Notes: generated by a model from the letters alone, not told the origin. A stretch of DNA of 64,000 bases from Prevotella sp. Rep29 (GCF_019551475.1 NZ_CP047159.1:930001-994000), one strand, 5' to 3'; shown: positions 44,421 to 55,236, numbered from the stretch's first letter. A program made the numbers and translations.

Positions 44421-44662
44421 CGTTCATTCCCTCGTTGGAATTAGAGCAACGACACGACATTGAGGACAAGAGTAGTGATTAACGTCACGCAGTTGATTTG
44501 ATTGGTGTAAATCTCGCACATTTAAACTGAATCATTCAAACAAGGCATGTGGCTGTTCTTACCTTATTGTATAGGTGAGTGCCGCTTCTGTTAATTTGAT
44601 GATTCGGGCAATGCGAGAGCCTACACTGACAGATTAGCCAGAAGTAGGTCCTCGCCTTTTTT
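44421..44662 (+). ncRNA. candidate structured RNA or leader upstream of the BspA-like gene
   Basis: About 240 bases between the promoter and the gene contain several pairings: TGTCGTT with AACGACA near 44417-44456, CTTACCT with AGGTGAG near 44558-44580, and GAGGAC (44462) with GTCCTC (~44652) closing a ~200-base domain, followed directly by CGCCTTTTTT (to 44662). This looks like a structured RNA ending in a T-run, either a regulatory leader with terminator or an independent RNA of 6S-like size. No family is recognised. Nothing else is evident in 44206-44705. Confidence 0.35.
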
Positions 44663-44705
44663 CATGTATACTTTTACGCAATTATATATCAATAAATATT
44701 ATAAG

Positions 44706-47700
44706 ATGAAAACAATTAAAATTAAAGAAAATCAAGAGGTAAAAAAAGGTATTATCTTTTTAGTTTTTGCAGTATTGTGTAATTTGGGTGTTTCTGCTCA
44801 AATAAGATTTATTATTGGAGATCTTAAATATACTATAACGAGTTCCTCAACAGTAAGTGTAACTAAAAACGGAACTCCTACTGGGGATTTAGTTATTCCA
44901 GGAAGCGTAGTATCTGGAGTAAATCTATATTCTGTAACGAGTATTGAAAACTCTGCGTTTTCTGGTTGCAGTGGTCTAACCTCTATCACTATTCCTAATT
45001 CCGTGAAAACGATTGAAAACTATGCGTTTTCTGGTTGCAGTGGTCTGACCTCTATCACTATTCCTAATTCCGTGACGAGCATTGGAGGATTTGTGTTCTC
45101 TGGTTGCACAGGTCTGACTTCCGTTGACATTCCCAATTCTGTGACGAACATTGGAGATTATGCGTTTTCTGGTTGCAAAGGTCTAACTTCTGTCACTATT
45201 CCTAACTCCGTGAAGACGATTGAAAACTATGCGTTTAAAGGTTGCAGCGGTCTGACTTCCGTTGATATCCCCAACTCCGTGACGAGCATAGGAGAAAATG
45301 CGTTCTCTGATTGCACAGGTCTGACTTCCGTCACTATTAATAGTAACACCATATTGTCTAAGACTTATTCTTCTTCTATGTCCTTAAAAAACATATTTGG
45401 CGAACAAGTCAAAGAATATCAGACAGGTGATAATGTAGAGAAAATTGGAAACTATGCGTTTTATAAATGTAGTGAATTGACTTCGGTTACTATTGGTAAT
45501 TCTGTGACGAGTATTGGAGACTATGCGTTTCAACATTGTATCAGCCTGACCTCCGTTACTATTAGCAACTCCGTGACAAACATTGAAAGTTCTGCGTTTT
45601 CTGGTTGTTATAGTTTGACTTCTGTCTGTATTGGTAATTCCGTGACGAATATTGGAGATTATGCGTTTTTGGGCTGCATAGGTCTGACTTTTGTTACTAT
45701 TAATAATAATGCCATATTGTCTAAGAATTATTCTTCTTCGAACTCTTTAAAAAATATATTTGGTGAACAAGTCAAAGAATATCAGATAGGTGATAATGTA
45801 GAGAAAATTGGAAACTATGCGTTTTATGGATGCACAGGTCTGACCTCCTTCACCATCCCCAACTCCGTGACGAGCATTGGAAGTTCTGCGTTCTCTGGTT
45901 GCACAGGTCTGATCTCCTTCACCATCCCCAACTCCGTGACGAGCATTGGAGATTTTGCGTTCCGTGGTTGCACAGGTCTGACCTCCGTCACCATCCCCAA
46001 TTCCGTGACGAGCATTGGGCGGTGGTTCGAAGGTTGCACAGGTCTGGCTTCCGTCACTATTCCTAACTCCGTGAAGACGATTGAAAACTATGCGTTTAAA
46101 GGTTGCAGCGGTCTAAAAAACATCACTATTCCCAACTCCGTAACGAGCATAGGAAACCTTGCATTTCAGAATTGCACAGGTCTGATTTTTGTTACTATTA
46201 ATAATAATGCCATATTGTCTAAGAATTATTCTTCTTCGAACTCTTTAAAAAATATATTTGGTGAACAAGTCAAAGAATATCAGATAGGTGATAATGTAGA
46301 GAAAATTGGAAACTATGCGTTTTATGGATGCAGTGGTCTGATCTCCGCCACTATCCCCAATTCTGTGACGAGCATTGGAAACTATGCGTTCCAAGATTGC
46401 ACAGGTCTGACTTCTATTGACATCCCCAACTCCGTGACGAGCATTGGGTTTTGTGCGTTCGAAGGTTGCACAGGTCTGGCTTCCGTCACTATTCCTAACT
46501 CCGTGACGAGCATTGGGTTTAGTGCGTTCAAAGGTTGCACAGGTCTGGCTTCCGTCACTATTCCTAACTCCGTGAAGACGATTGAAAACCGTGCGTTTAA
46601 AGGTTGCAGCGGTCTAAAAAACATCACTATTCCCAACTCCGTAACGAGCATAGGAAACGATGCGTTTTCTGGTTGCAGAAGTCTAACTTCTGTCACTATT
46701 CCCAATTCCGTGACAAGTATTGGAAGTTATGCGTTCTATGGCTGCACTGGTCTGACTTCTGTCACCATCGGCAACTCCGTGACGAGCATTGGAGATTATG
46801 CGTTCCAATATTGCCGCGGTCTGACCTCCGTCACTATCCCCAACTCCGTGACGAGCATTGGAGATTATGCGTTCCAATATTGCCGCGGTCTGACCTCCGT
46901 CACTATCCCCAACTCCGTGACGAGCATTGGACGTGAAGCGTTCGATGGTTGCAGCGGTCTGACCTCCGTCACTATCGGCAACTCCGTGACGAGCATTGGA
47001 TATGAAGCGTTCCGATATTGCACTGGTCTGACTTCTGTCACCATCGGCAACTCCGTGACGAGCATTGGAAACTATGCATTTGCAGATTGCAATGAACTGA
47101 CTGAGATTTATTGTTATATAGAAGAACCACTGACTATAAATGTTAATGTGTTTTTTAACGTACGTAAAAACACCTGTACGCTCCATGTGCCTATAGGAAC
47201 TGGCGATGCTTATTGCAATGCGAATGTGTGGAAAGAATTTAATATCGTTGAAGATTTACAATCAAGAATGGCACAGAGTATAACGTGGGCACAATCCCAA
47301 ATATATGTAGTAGGCTTAAATTCTGATATAGAATTGACAGCAGTTGCTTCATCTGGTCTGCCTGTCACTTATTCTGTTAAATCCGGCAGTGATTGTGCAA
47401 CACTTATAACGAGCGGGGACAAAACTTCTTTGAAAGGCATTAAACCAGGAACTGTTATCGTTGAAGCGAAACAAGTTGGAAATAGTGAGTACCAACCAGC
47501 AAGTGTGGAAAAGGAATTTACCATTAATAAAAAAACATCACAGAGAATAACATGGAGTCAAGAAATAGAAGCTGTTGTCGGAGATAGTTTGATTTTATCA
47601 GCGACTTCTTCGTCCGGACTTCCTGTTGCCTACAGGGCTTTGGATGAAGATTATTGCAGCAAAATGGAAATTAAACAAAATGCTGAAGGACAATATGTGG

Positions 47701-48437
47701 TATATTTTTCAAGTGGAGCACCTTTCATCATTGAGGCATATCAAGATGGGAACGATGTATATAATGCGGCAGAACCTGTAAGAAAGTATTACAACTCATT
47801 GAACCCGACAGAGACAGACGGACTGATGTGTATTAATGGTATTTATTACAAATATACTGACAACACACACACAGCCTTGAAAATGGTCAGAGGATTTAAA
47901 CAGTATAAAGGTGATATGGTATTCCCCGCTGTTGTCAACGGGTTGCCTGTTACAAATATGGAGAGTGATGCTACTTATATATGTCCAATAATAACGTCGA
48001 TAGAGTTTGAAGAAGGACATTCGCGAATAGAAGGCATTCATTATGATATGGCATTGGAAAAACTTATATTACCCTCGACTACAACTTATATTGACTATCT
48101 AGTGCTTCACTGCTGTCCTAAACTGAAAGATGTATATCTGTACGCAACAACACCTCCAGAAGTAAGTTCATATTGTGATTATGACCAATGGACCGAAGGT
48201 GAAGGAAAAACGCTTTATGTACCTCGTGGGACGAAATCCGCATATGAAAATGCAGACTTCTGGAAACACTTTACTATCGTAGAAATTGACGTGCCGACAG
48301 GCATTATTTCAATAGATAATTCGCAATCGGCAATCGATAATGACGTTTGGTTTACCATAAACGGCACACGTCTCAACGGCAAGCCGACAAAAGCAGGTAT
48401 TTATATTGTAAATGGAAAAAAAGTAGTAATTAAATAA
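44706..48437 (+). CDS. BspA-like leucine-rich-repeat surface protein
   Basis: From the ATG at 44706 this 1243-residue protein has a signal peptide ([20 protein letters not shown]). About thirty LRR_5 repeats of 23 residues (consensus [20 protein letters not shown]) follow to near residue 800, interrupted by a [14 protein letters not shown] module three times. Two Ig-like segments ([24 protein letters not shown]) and a short tail ([27 protein letters not shown]) complete it; the tail resembles the type IX sorting domain. Such proteins bind host proteins or other bacteria at the surface. The frame opens 14 codons earlier, but the signal peptide fixes the start. Confidence 0.9.
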   Translation: MKTIKIKENQEVKKGIIFLVFAVLCNLGVSAQIRFIIGDLKYTITSSSTVSVTKNGTPTGDLVIPGSVVSGVNLYSVTSIENSAFSGCSGLTSITIPNSVKTIENYAFSGCSGLTSITIPNSVTSIGGFVFSGCTGLTSVDIPNSVTNIGDYAFSGCKGLTSVTIPNSVKTIENYAFKGCSGLTSVDIPNSVTSIGENAFSDCTGLTSVTINSNTILSKTYSSSMSLKNIFGEQVKEYQTGDNVEKIGNYAFYKCSELTSVTIGNSVTSIGDYAFQHCISLTSVTISNSVTNIESSAFSGCYSLTSVCIGNSVTNIGDYAFLGCIGLTFVTINNNAILSKNYSSSNSLKNIFGEQVKEYQIGDNVEKIGNYAFYGCTGLTSFTIPNSVTSIGSSAFSGCTGLISFTIPNSVTSIGDFAFRGCTGLTSVTIPNSVTSIGRWFEGCTGLASVTIPNSVKTIENYAFKGCSGLKNITIPNSVTSIGNLAFQNCTGLIFVTINNNAILSKNYSSSNSLKNIFGEQVKEYQIGDNVEKIGNYAFYGCSGLISATIPNSVTSIGNYAFQDCTGLTSIDIPNSVTSIGFCAFEGCTGLASVTIPNSVTSIGFSAFKGCTGLASVTIPNSVKTIENRAFKGCSGLKNITIPNSVTSIGNDAFSGCRSLTSVTIPNSVTSIGSYAFYGCTGLTSVTIGNSVTSIGDYAFQYCRGLTSVTIPNSVTSIGDYAFQYCRGLTSVTIPNSVTSIGREAFDGCSGLTSVTIGNSVTSIGYEAFRYCTGLTSVTIGNSVTSIGNYAFADCNELTEIYCYIEEPLTINVNVFFNVRKNTCTLHVPIGTGDAYCNANVWKEFNIVEDLQSRMAQSITWAQSQIYVVGLNSDIELTAVASSGLPVTYSVKSGSDCATLITSGDKTSLKGIKPGTVIVEAKQVGNSEYQPASVEKEFTINKKTSQRITWSQEIEAVVGDSLILSATSSSGLPVAYRALDEDYCSKMEIKQNAEGQYVVYFSSGAPFIIEAYQDGNDVYNAAEPVRKYYNSLNPTETDGLMCINGIYYKYTDNTHTALKMVRGFKQYKGDMVFPAVVNGLPVTNMESDATYICPIITSIEFEEGHSRIEGIHYDMALEKLILPSTTTYIDYLVLHCCPKLKDVYLYATTPPEVSSYCDYDQWTEGEGKTLYVPRGTKSAYENADFWKHFTIVEIDVPTGIISIDNSQSAIDNDVWFTINGTRLNGKPTKAGIYIVNGKKVVIK

Positions 48438-48445
48438 TTGAATGG

Positions 48446-48490
48446 ATCCGTCCGCCAGCAATTATAACATTGCAGGCGGACGGATTATTT
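48446..48490 (+). terminator. terminator after the BspA-like gene
   Basis: ATCCGTCCGCC (48446-48456) pairs perfectly with GGCGGACGGAT (48475-48485), followed by TATTTTAT. Confidence 0.85.
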
Positions 48491-48521
48491 TATAAAAATA
48501 AATCTTTGTAAATATGTATAT

Positions 48522-49097
48522 ATGGCAACAAATAAGAAACAAAGAAAAAAAACAATTGGGCAGTTAATGTATGACTCAACAGAAACAGACGGGAATAAAG
48601 AACCATTGATGGATTACATCATATCATGGACTTTGCGGCATGCCGCAGATGATTTTAAAGAAGGAAAAACTTTATGGTTATATTGCAGGCAAATATTAGG
48701 AAAAATTATTGGTAAGACTATTGAGGAAAATGATTCCCTCTCTGAAATTTGCGTCTATAAACAGGAGGTAGAAATTGATCTTTGGGTTGAATTTAAACTC
48801 AACGATGAAGATCATGCAATTTTGATTGAAGATAAATATTATGGGAAATTAAGTGAAAACCAATTAGAAGATTATATACAAAAGTTTGATAAGTATTATA
48901 AAGAAAACGAACCTTCTTACGAACGACATTACTGTTTAATAAGTTGTATCCAACGAGAGGATGAAAAGTTTAACCAATATTATGGCAAAGCGAAAGATTT
49001 AGGATTTGATTTATTTTCTTTAAAGGAACTTGTTACGGATATTACCCCCCCCTCTGGTAGTGATATTTTTGATGAATTTTGGTTAGAAGATTGGTAA
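48522..49097 (+). CDS. PD-(D/E)XK nuclease superfamily protein
   Basis: This 191-residue protein has the superfamily core: EVEIDLWVEF (Asp), HAILIEDKYYGK (E-x-K) and ENQLEDYIQKFDKYY (a following Gln on a helix). The pattern matches the uncharacterised PDDEXK_4-like (PF14281) group. A nuclease acting on DNA or RNA is likely, possibly in defence, but no methylase or other partner gene is adjacent. It follows the BspA-like gene's terminator and is more AT-rich than the next operon, which hints at transfer. Confidence 0.72.
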   Translation: MATNKKQRKKTIGQLMYDSTETDGNKEPLMDYIISWTLRHAADDFKEGKTLWLYCRQILGKIIGKTIEENDSLSEICVYKQEVEIDLWVEFKLNDEDHAILIEDKYYGKLSENQLEDYIQKFDKYYKENEPSYERHYCLISCIQREDEKFNQYYGKAKDLGFDLFSLKELVTDITPPSGSDIFDEFWLEDW

Positions 49098-49142
49098 AAA
49101 ATATATTTGTAAATAGTTGTAATGTACAACTAGGACGTTTTA

Positions 49143-51032
49143 CTATCTCCTTCTTTTCTTCTTATAGGATTTGTTGGGGTGTTGTGGGCGGTTGGTGCTG
49201 GTGTTTCCGTATAGTTTGAGAATGAGGTCTGCTCGTCCGATAGTTCGGAGACGTTGTTCGATGTAGCGTCGCTCTTCGGGTTGATACCAAAAGAAGAATT
49301 GCCGTTGTGCCAACTTTTCCTTTGGTGTTTTTGCACTGAATACTCTTTCCAGCGTGTAAGGGTCGTAGCCGGTGTACCAAGTCTCGGTGCTGATGGTCAT
49401 GGGAGTAGGAGTGAAGTCCTGTACCTGCTCAAGGTGGAAATCCATTTGCTTTGTGAGAACGGCAAGTTCAGCCATGTCTTGTTCACGACATCCCGGGTGG
49501 CTGCTGATAAAGTAGGGGATAATCTGTTGTCTGAGATTTTCTTCACGGTTGATACGGTCGAAGATGCGTTTGAAAGTCTCGAACTGTTGGAACGGCGGCT
49601 TTCGCATGAGTCGCAGCACTTGGTCGCTGGAGTGCTCTGGTGCGACCTTCAATCTGCCGCTGACGTGCCGACAAATAAGTTCCCGAGTGTATTCCGTTGC
49701 AGCATCATCAGTCTTTCGGTCTTTACTCTGATGCAGCAGGAGGTCATAGCGCACGCCGCTCCCGATAAAACTCTTCTTAACTCCCGGCAACGCATCGACT
49801 GCCCGATAGATGTCGAGCAGACTGCTATGGTCGGTGTTGAGATTCGGGCATATCTTCGGATGGATACATGATGGCCGTTTGCATCGTTCACACATCTTTT
49901 TGTCTCGTCCGCCCATACCGTACATATTGGCAGAAGGTCCTCCCAAATCGCTGAGATAACCTTTGAAGTCGGGATGCCCAATCACCTGCTTTACCTCCCG
50001 AAGAATACTTTCTTTACTTCGGCTGACGATGAACTTCCCTTGGTGTGCGCTGATGGTGCAGAAGGCGCATCCTCCAAAGCATCCCCTGTGAATGTTGACA
50101 GAGAGTTTAATCATGTCGTAGGCGGGAATGCGCTTGTCTTTATATTTCGGATGAGGCAGCCGTGTGTATGGAAGGTCGAAAGAGGCATCCAGTTCAGCAG
50201 TTGTCATAGGAGGGTAGGGAGGATTGACCACGACGTATTGCTTCCCCACTTTCTGAATCAGCCGGCAGGCATGTATCTTGTTGGATTCTTCCTCGATGTG
50301 GCGGTAATTTTCGGCTTCGTGCTTTTTGTCTTGCAGGCACTCTTCGTGTGAATGGAGGACGATGTCTGTAGGTTGTATGCCTTGCGGGATGTTGTCCTTT
50401 GTCGTTAGGTATGCAACCTGTGGAATGTCGTGGGTGTGGTTGATGTTCGGATTGTCCTCCAGTTGCTGACATAGTTGCAGGATGGCTTTTTCCCCCATTC
50501 CGTAGATGATGAGGTCAGCCTCAGAGTCGCACAGGATAGAAGGACGGAGTCGGTCCTGCCAATAGTCGTAATGTGTGAGGCGGCGCATGGATGCTTCGAT
50601 ACCGCCCAAGACCACGGGTACGTCAGGAAACAGTTGCTTCAGTATCTTTGTATAGACTATCGTAGGATATTCCGGTCGGCAGTCGTGGCGTCCGTTCGGG
50701 CTATATGCGTCTTCGGAACGCAGTCGTTTGTTGGCTGTGTATTTATTGACCATCGAGTCCATGCAGCCTGGTGATATGCCGAAAAAGAGTCGTGGACGTC
50801 CCAACTTCTTGAAATCGCGGAAGTCTCCATGCCAATCGGGTTGTGGAACGATGGCCACTTTATATCCATGTGCTTCAAGCGTTCTTCCGATGACGGCAGC
50901 ACCAAAAGAGGGGTGGTCAACATAGGCATCACCAGAGAAGAGGATGACATCGAGTTGATTCCATCCCCGGAGCTCCATTTCCTTTTTGGTAGTAGGGAGC
51001 CAGTCGGTGAGTTGGTGTTGAGCTGTAGGCAA
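49143..51032 (-). CDS. YgiQ family radical SAM protein
   Basis: This 629-residue protein matches the YgiQ/UPF0313 family: an N-terminal cobalamin-binding-like part (DVILFSGDAYVDHPSFGAAV), the radical SAM cluster CFGGCAFCTIS near residue 318, and GDKKMCERCKRPSCIHPKIC-like extra Cys cluster. The basic tail is typical. The reaction is unknown. It is last in a minus-strand operon, three bases after a small gene. Confidence 0.92.
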   Translation of the reverse strand: MPTAQHQLTDWLPTTKKEMELRGWNQLDVILFSGDAYVDHPSFGAAVIGRTLEAHGYKVAIVPQPDWHGDFRDFKKLGRPRLFFGISPGCMDSMVNKYTANKRLRSEDAYSPNGRHDCRPEYPTIVYTKILKQLFPDVPVVLGGIEASMRRLTHYDYWQDRLRPSILCDSEADLIIYGMGEKAILQLCQQLEDNPNINHTHDIPQVAYLTTKDNIPQGIQPTDIVLHSHEECLQDKKHEAENYRHIEEESNKIHACRLIQKVGKQYVVVNPPYPPMTTAELDASFDLPYTRLPHPKYKDKRIPAYDMIKLSVNIHRGCFGGCAFCTISAHQGKFIVSRSKESILREVKQVIGHPDFKGYLSDLGGPSANMYGMGGRDKKMCERCKRPSCIHPKICPNLNTDHSSLLDIYRAVDALPGVKKSFIGSGVRYDLLLHQSKDRKTDDAATEYTRELICRHVSGRLKVAPEHSSDQVLRLMRKPPFQQFETFKRIFDRINREENLRQQIIPYFISSHPGCREQDMAELAVLTKQMDFHLEQVQDFTPTPMTISTETWYTGYDPYTLERVFSAKTPKEKLAQRQFFFWYQPEERRYIEQRLRTIGRADLILKLYGNTSTNRPQHPNKSYKKKRRR

Positions 51033-51035
51033 CTT

Positions 51036-51362
51036 CTATTGATTTGTTTCGGTGTTTGGGAGTGATTCTTTCTCCGCGTCCCATGTCTTTGCAAGCGTGA
51101 CAAGGTTTTTGAGCCCGATGGCTTTCATGTTCTTATTGTAAATCACATCAAGGCAGAGGTCGAGCAGTTTCTTGTCTTTCCCATTCTCTGACTCGAGGAT
51201 GGCGCGCACATTGAATTTCAACTTCTCCACCACACTTTCGTCAATGATGCCGTTGCTGTCAACGAGATTGTCCAATAGCCGATATTGGCGGAGCGTCTGA
51301 AGATGTTCTTCGCTGATAGCAATATGGCGAGTACCCGATTTGTTTGCTTGAATCTTATACAT
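51036..51362 (-). CDS. hypothetical protein, 108 residues
   Basis: A small, probably cytoplasmic, mostly helical protein (LSEEHLQTLRQYRLLDNL-like start, charged) with no recognised domain. It lies three bases before ygiQ and 27 bases after the large secreted amidase-like gene, so it is translated as part of that operon. Confidence 0.65.
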   Translation of the reverse strand: MYKIQANKSGTRHIAISEEHLQTLRQYRLLDNLVDSNGIIDESVVEKLKFNVRAILESENGKDKKLLDLCLDVIYNKNMKAIGLKNLVTLAKTWDAEKESLPNTETNQ

Positions 51363-51389
51363 ACATTATTTTATTATATCGTGTGAATA

Positions 51390-54287
51390 TTATGGTGCGA
51401 GCAGGAAGTTCAGAATACCTTTCATAATCCATCCTCGCATGTTGTGATCTGTGATACATTCAAAGGGGAATCCCATCGTGAAACTCCGATAATCCTTTCC
51501 TTGGTAAGCCACGCAAGCGCTCTGCCCGTTAGCGTATTGCAATGCACAATATGCAGGTGCTACGGCTTGAAGGATGTCAGGAGACTGAACGGCGTAGTGC
51601 GTCTCGTTCAGGGTTCGGTAAATATCGAATGACGTCCCCATGCCGTATATCTTGCTGTCTGTACAGTACCGGTTGTCGCCAGCAAAGTGAAGTTTCAGGA
51701 CCTGTGACAGGAAGTGCTGCTCGTTGATTTCCGTCATGTCCGACCCGATGTACGAGCCACTCACCAATAATGCGCCATGGACCTTGGTGTAGTGTCTCAA
51801 CTTCTGTTGCATGGCGGGAGAGAACGTCTTGTATGAAACGAGCGAACGCCCGTCGTTTTTTTCCAAGCCAAGGATAAGGTCCACGCACGGATATTTATTG
51901 ATGTTGACTTTTCCTGTTTCTACCGCTTTGCTTGAACAGCTCACAATGTTGTATTGGCGCGCTGTCCGGATGGCTTCAGCATGGGTCTTTACGTAGTTGA
52001 AGCTGTTGCCCGCAATGAACATTCCGGCATATTCATCCCCTCCGTAGCCTAATCCTCCAGGACCTTCAATCCCGATTTTTGCTTTGTCGAAACAGAGTTG
52101 TCTTCCGTTCCATCCAGCGGTTGGTCCATAGGAAACACCGATGTCTTTGTCTAAGTCGAATCCCTGCTCTTGTGCCGTGGAGTGAATTGCCGGTGAAGAT
52201 AGCCGATGGAAGCCGTTGACTATCAGAATGGTCTTTTTGGCATTCGGTGTGTACAGCGCGGACAGGGTCTCTGTGGGGAAACTCTCTCCACCTTTGTTGA
52301 TGGCTGTCACCTTGAACTGATAGAGCACGTCGGGATTCAGCTCAACAGACAGGAATGGTGATTTGACGACGGTTCCGTTATCGAAACCTGAAGGTCCGGA
52401 AGCCTTATAGACGATATACGATGACGGGCGTGCACTGGGTTCCTGCGGGTCGTTCACAGGGTCCCAACTCAACATCACGCGGTTTTTGGAGATATATTCT
52501 ATGCGGAAGTTATCCGGTTGTAATGGCTGAATCACGAACGGCTGTTCATGTTGGTCGGAGACATAGCGGAGAATGGTTTTATAGATAGATCTCGCCAAGG
52601 TAAACTTGAAATTAGGGTCCTGACCGTATATCATGTCTGGAAAACTTTGGTGGGAGAGGGTCTCCAATATAGAAGAAGGAACTTCCGGGAGGCGTGATTC
52701 CGAATAGTTGCGGTCGTATAATGCACGAATACGCCACCGCCCATATTTGTAGCGAAGGTCGCGATAGACGCCGTCTAACAATGCGTCAGCAAGATCTCTT
52801 GATGCCATTCGGGAGAGACCGCCATTCAGTTTGCCGTCATTGTAATTCGTGGTGCAAATGGAGAGTGAACCAATCAGCGATGAGTAGTCTTTAGAAAAAC
52901 CAGCGTCGCTGTGTACACCAAGTGAGAGTTCTATAGGAACGTTCTTGCCATCAATGTTCGGTGCATAGACAGAGCCGCCGGCAAGCCAGTTAGTGACGTG
53001 AGAGCGGGTGTTGATGTCATCAGCATAGTCATCTACGCCGTTCTTTGAACTATATGCACTGTAAGGTGCACCAGCCCATTGACTATAGTAGCGTGCCCCT
53101 TCAAGGCAACGGGGAAAGCCACTCACAGTACCACCGCGCTCAATGTTGCCCATGCCTCCGCCAAAGCGGACTGCATCTGCGGTGACGACGCCATGCCTCT
53201 TGCTGTGGTTGGTCAACACGACACGATTGTAGGCGTTGCATCCCTGGTCGAAATCGAACGTGCCAAGATAAACCCAAGTGCTGCCGCCCATGCGCTGGTT
53301 GACACGGAACTCCGTCGCCTGTCCTTTATGGTAAACAATATATTGCGCGTCATCGATGCTGTTTGAAACCGTCTGATAGCTCACATAGACCGCATATCTT
53401 CCGCCTTGAGTGATATTGGGCTGGTAGGTAATCTGGCTCACATGCTTGCCGTGGGTCGTGGCAGCCATTCTTGCTGTGCCGTGAGTGAAGGGATTCTCTC
53501 CGTCAACATACATTCCCTGTCGGTAAGAAAAGCCGGGAATACCGGTAGATGACCATGCGTCAGCCGCATTTCGCTCCGAGTAATAGGGGGAGGAGTCTTT
53601 GTCGTTGTCAATGATAAATTCATTTTTTTGCCAGTCGCGTTCGCGTGGAGTAAAGACCACAGCGCCTGCATTTTCAAGCATTGGAATCAGATATGGCACG
53701 ACGATTGTTTGGGTGAACAGGTCTTCTGTCGTACCGAACAGATTCGGTCGTTGCCATTTCCAGAAGCCTTTTTTCTGGTCGTAATATCTCCCGTGGCTTG
53801 CCCATAGTGATATATGGCGATTTCGGAGTCCATGCGTGATTTTGTTGGGACGCGACACGTTGGAGACCCAGGGCTCGCCACGATATTCTATATCTCCCCA
53901 CAAACGTGTCTTGTCCGGATTGTCCAAGAGGCGGTTGGGAATAAGTTCGCTGATTTCCATTCCGTTTGTGATGACGCTGATCTGATAATCCTCATAGACG
54001 TCAGGAACGGTTTTGCGGATTTTTTTGTAGATTTTCTCAACAACTTCAGGGGAGAAGTCTTGCGTGGAGAAGATTTCATCAACAGTTATCGTCAGGCTTT
54101 TTGTACTGTCGTTTATCAGACAGTCTTGCAACCGTGGTTTGCGAATCATGTCCACGTTTTTCGCCTTGTAATCCTTGAAATATTCCTCTAAGCGTTCTCG
54201 CAGCTTTGCCTCAGAAGAACTGTCCTGGGCGAAAGCCGGCGAAACGCATATACTCAACCAAGTCAATATTAAGATAAAGCCTCTCAT
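51390..54287 (-). CDS. large secreted amidase-like hydrolase with golvesin-like insert
   Basis: This 965-residue protein has a signal peptide (residues 1-20). HISLWASHGRYYD (His165), TTEDLFTQTIV (Glu188), TPRERD, IELSLGVHSDAG (His459) and PEVPSSILETLSH (Glu542) follow the order and spacing logic of zinc N-acetylmuramoyl-L-alanine amidases (Amidase_3). Between these halves, residues ~250-378 form a golvesin/xanthan-lyase-like beta domain. A fibronectin III domain lies at ~590-680 and an unknown C-terminal domain follows. Such proteins are often labelled xanthan lyase, but the visible active site argues for cell-wall cleavage. It follows the PlsC-like gene by 28 bases. Confidence 0.7.
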   Translation of the reverse strand: MRGFILILTWLSICVSPAFAQDSSSEAKLRERLEEYFKDYKAKNVDMIRKPRLQDCLINDSTKSLTITVDEIFSTQDFSPEVVEKIYKKIRKTVPDVYEDYQISVITNGMEISELIPNRLLDNPDKTRLWGDIEYRGEPWVSNVSRPNKITHGLRNRHISLWASHGRYYDQKKGFWKWQRPNLFGTTEDLFTQTIVVPYLIPMLENAGAVVFTPRERDWQKNEFIIDNDKDSSPYYSERNAADAWSSTGIPGFSYRQGMYVDGENPFTHGTARMAATTHGKHVSQITYQPNITQGGRYAVYVSYQTVSNSIDDAQYIVYHKGQATEFRVNQRMGGSTWVYLGTFDFDQGCNAYNRVVLTNHSKRHGVVTADAVRFGGGMGNIERGGTVSGFPRCLEGARYYSQWAGAPYSAYSSKNGVDDYADDINTRSHVTNWLAGGSVYAPNIDGKNVPIELSLGVHSDAGFSKDYSSLIGSLSICTTNYNDGKLNGGLSRMASRDLADALLDGVYRDLRYKYGRWRIRALYDRNYSESRLPEVPSSILETLSHQSFPDMIYGQDPNFKFTLARSIYKTILRYVSDQHEQPFVIQPLQPDNFRIEYISKNRVMLSWDPVNDPQEPSARPSSYIVYKASGPSGFDNGTVVKSPFLSVELNPDVLYQFKVTAINKGGESFPTETLSALYTPNAKKTILIVNGFHRLSSPAIHSTAQEQGFDLDKDIGVSYGPTAGWNGRQLCFDKAKIGIEGPGGLGYGGDEYAGMFIAGNSFNYVKTHAEAIRTARQYNIVSCSSKAVETGKVNINKYPCVDLILGLEKNDGRSLVSYKTFSPAMQQKLRHYTKVHGALLVSGSYIGSDMTEINEQHFLSQVLKLHFAGDNRYCTDSKIYGMGTSFDIYRTLNETHYAVQSPDILQAVAPAYCALQYANGQSACVAYQGKDYRSFTMGFPFECITDHNMRGWIMKGILNFLLAP

Positions 54288-54315
54288 TTGTGTTGCTTTT
54301 TATCATTCGATGCAT

Positions 54316-54861
54316 TCAAAGGGCAAACTTTTCAGGATATTTGCCTTTGAAGGGACGAAAATAATCTTTAATTTCTGTCATCTCATTTTCAATGTCTCCC
54401 GAAGGCATGATGCTTTTGGAACATTCGATGAGACGGTCTTTATAATCAATACCATATAGCAAAATCGGGATGCCGGCTTTCACGGCAATATAATAAAATC
54501 CTTTCTTCCAGTCAGCATTGGCAGAGCGTGTGCCCTCCGGTGTGACGCAAAGGCGGAACGTATCGCTTTTCGTGGCGGTATCTGCCAGCACGTCTGTCAA
54601 ACTCGATTTGCGGTCGCGGTGCACAGGAATGCCACCCAGTCGTTTGAAAAAAACTCCCAGGGGCCATACAAACCATTCGCTTTTCATCAGGAAATTGATT
54701 CGCAAGCCTTCAGCGCCAGCATACAGTTGTCCTAAAAGAAAATCCCAATTACTTGTGTGAGGAGCAAGACAGATGATACATTTCTCCGGAAGAGTCTCAG
54801 TTACGTTCTTTCTCCATCCTAAGCGGCTATATAAAAGCCAATTGCAAAATTTCTTCCACAT
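54316..54861 (-). CDS. lysophospholipid acyltransferase family protein (PlsC-like)
   Basis: This 181-residue protein has the acyltransferase box HTSNWD (H-x4-D), the FKRLGGIPVHRD block and VTPEGTRS (EGTRS motif), as in 1-acyl-glycerol-3-phosphate acyltransferases, but is shorter than PlsC and lacks long N-terminal helices. It probably acylates a lipid at the membrane. It is second in a five-gene minus-strand operon. Confidence 0.85.
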   Translation of the reverse strand: MWKKFCNWLLYSRLGWRKNVTETLPEKCIICLAPHTSNWDFLLGQLYAGAEGLRINFLMKSEWFVWPLGVFFKRLGGIPVHRDRKSSLTDVLADTATKSDTFRLCVTPEGTRSANADWKKGFYYIAVKAGIPILLYGIDYKDRLIECSKSIMPSGDIENEMTEIKDYFRPFKGKYPEKFAL

Positions 54862-54879
54862 AATCCAGACAAGCGTAAC

Positions 54880-55149
54880 CTATCCGAAATTTTCAATCTG
54901 GTCAACAATCTCACAAACTTGTTTATTGAACTGTTCCATGAGGTCGCGGAAATACACTTTCGGCTGCATGCCAGGTTCAACATGCGAAACACGGCTGATG
55001 AAGTCGTTGTTGATTGCCAAGATTGAGCCTAATAGCGCATCAGCGTTGGGCTTGCTGCCATGGTCGTAGATGGAAACTGCGACACACTCTGCGAAAAGCG
55101 CTTCACAGACGCAGTTGATAGTGCGTTTCAAAGTTCTTTTGTTTGCCAT
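54880..55149 (-). CDS. conserved hypothetical protein, 89 residues
   Basis: A small protein beginning MANKRTLKRTINCVCEALFA with FISRVSHVEPGM in the middle and two predicted long helices. I do not recognise a function; it looks conserved because it keeps a clear start, good operon placement and an ordinary composition. It is first in the operon, 80 bases after the predicted start of transcription. Confidence 0.6.
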   Translation of the reverse strand: MANKRTLKRTINCVCEALFAECVAVSIYDHGSKPNADALLGSILAINNDFISRVSHVEPGMQPKVYFRDLMEQFNKQVCEIVDQIENFG

Positions 55150-55236
55150 AAATCATTCAGGTATTAATTATAAAATTAAGGTAATATTCATAGTTATCAT
55201 CCACTTATCACGGATGTTTTTCACAAAAACAGCATT

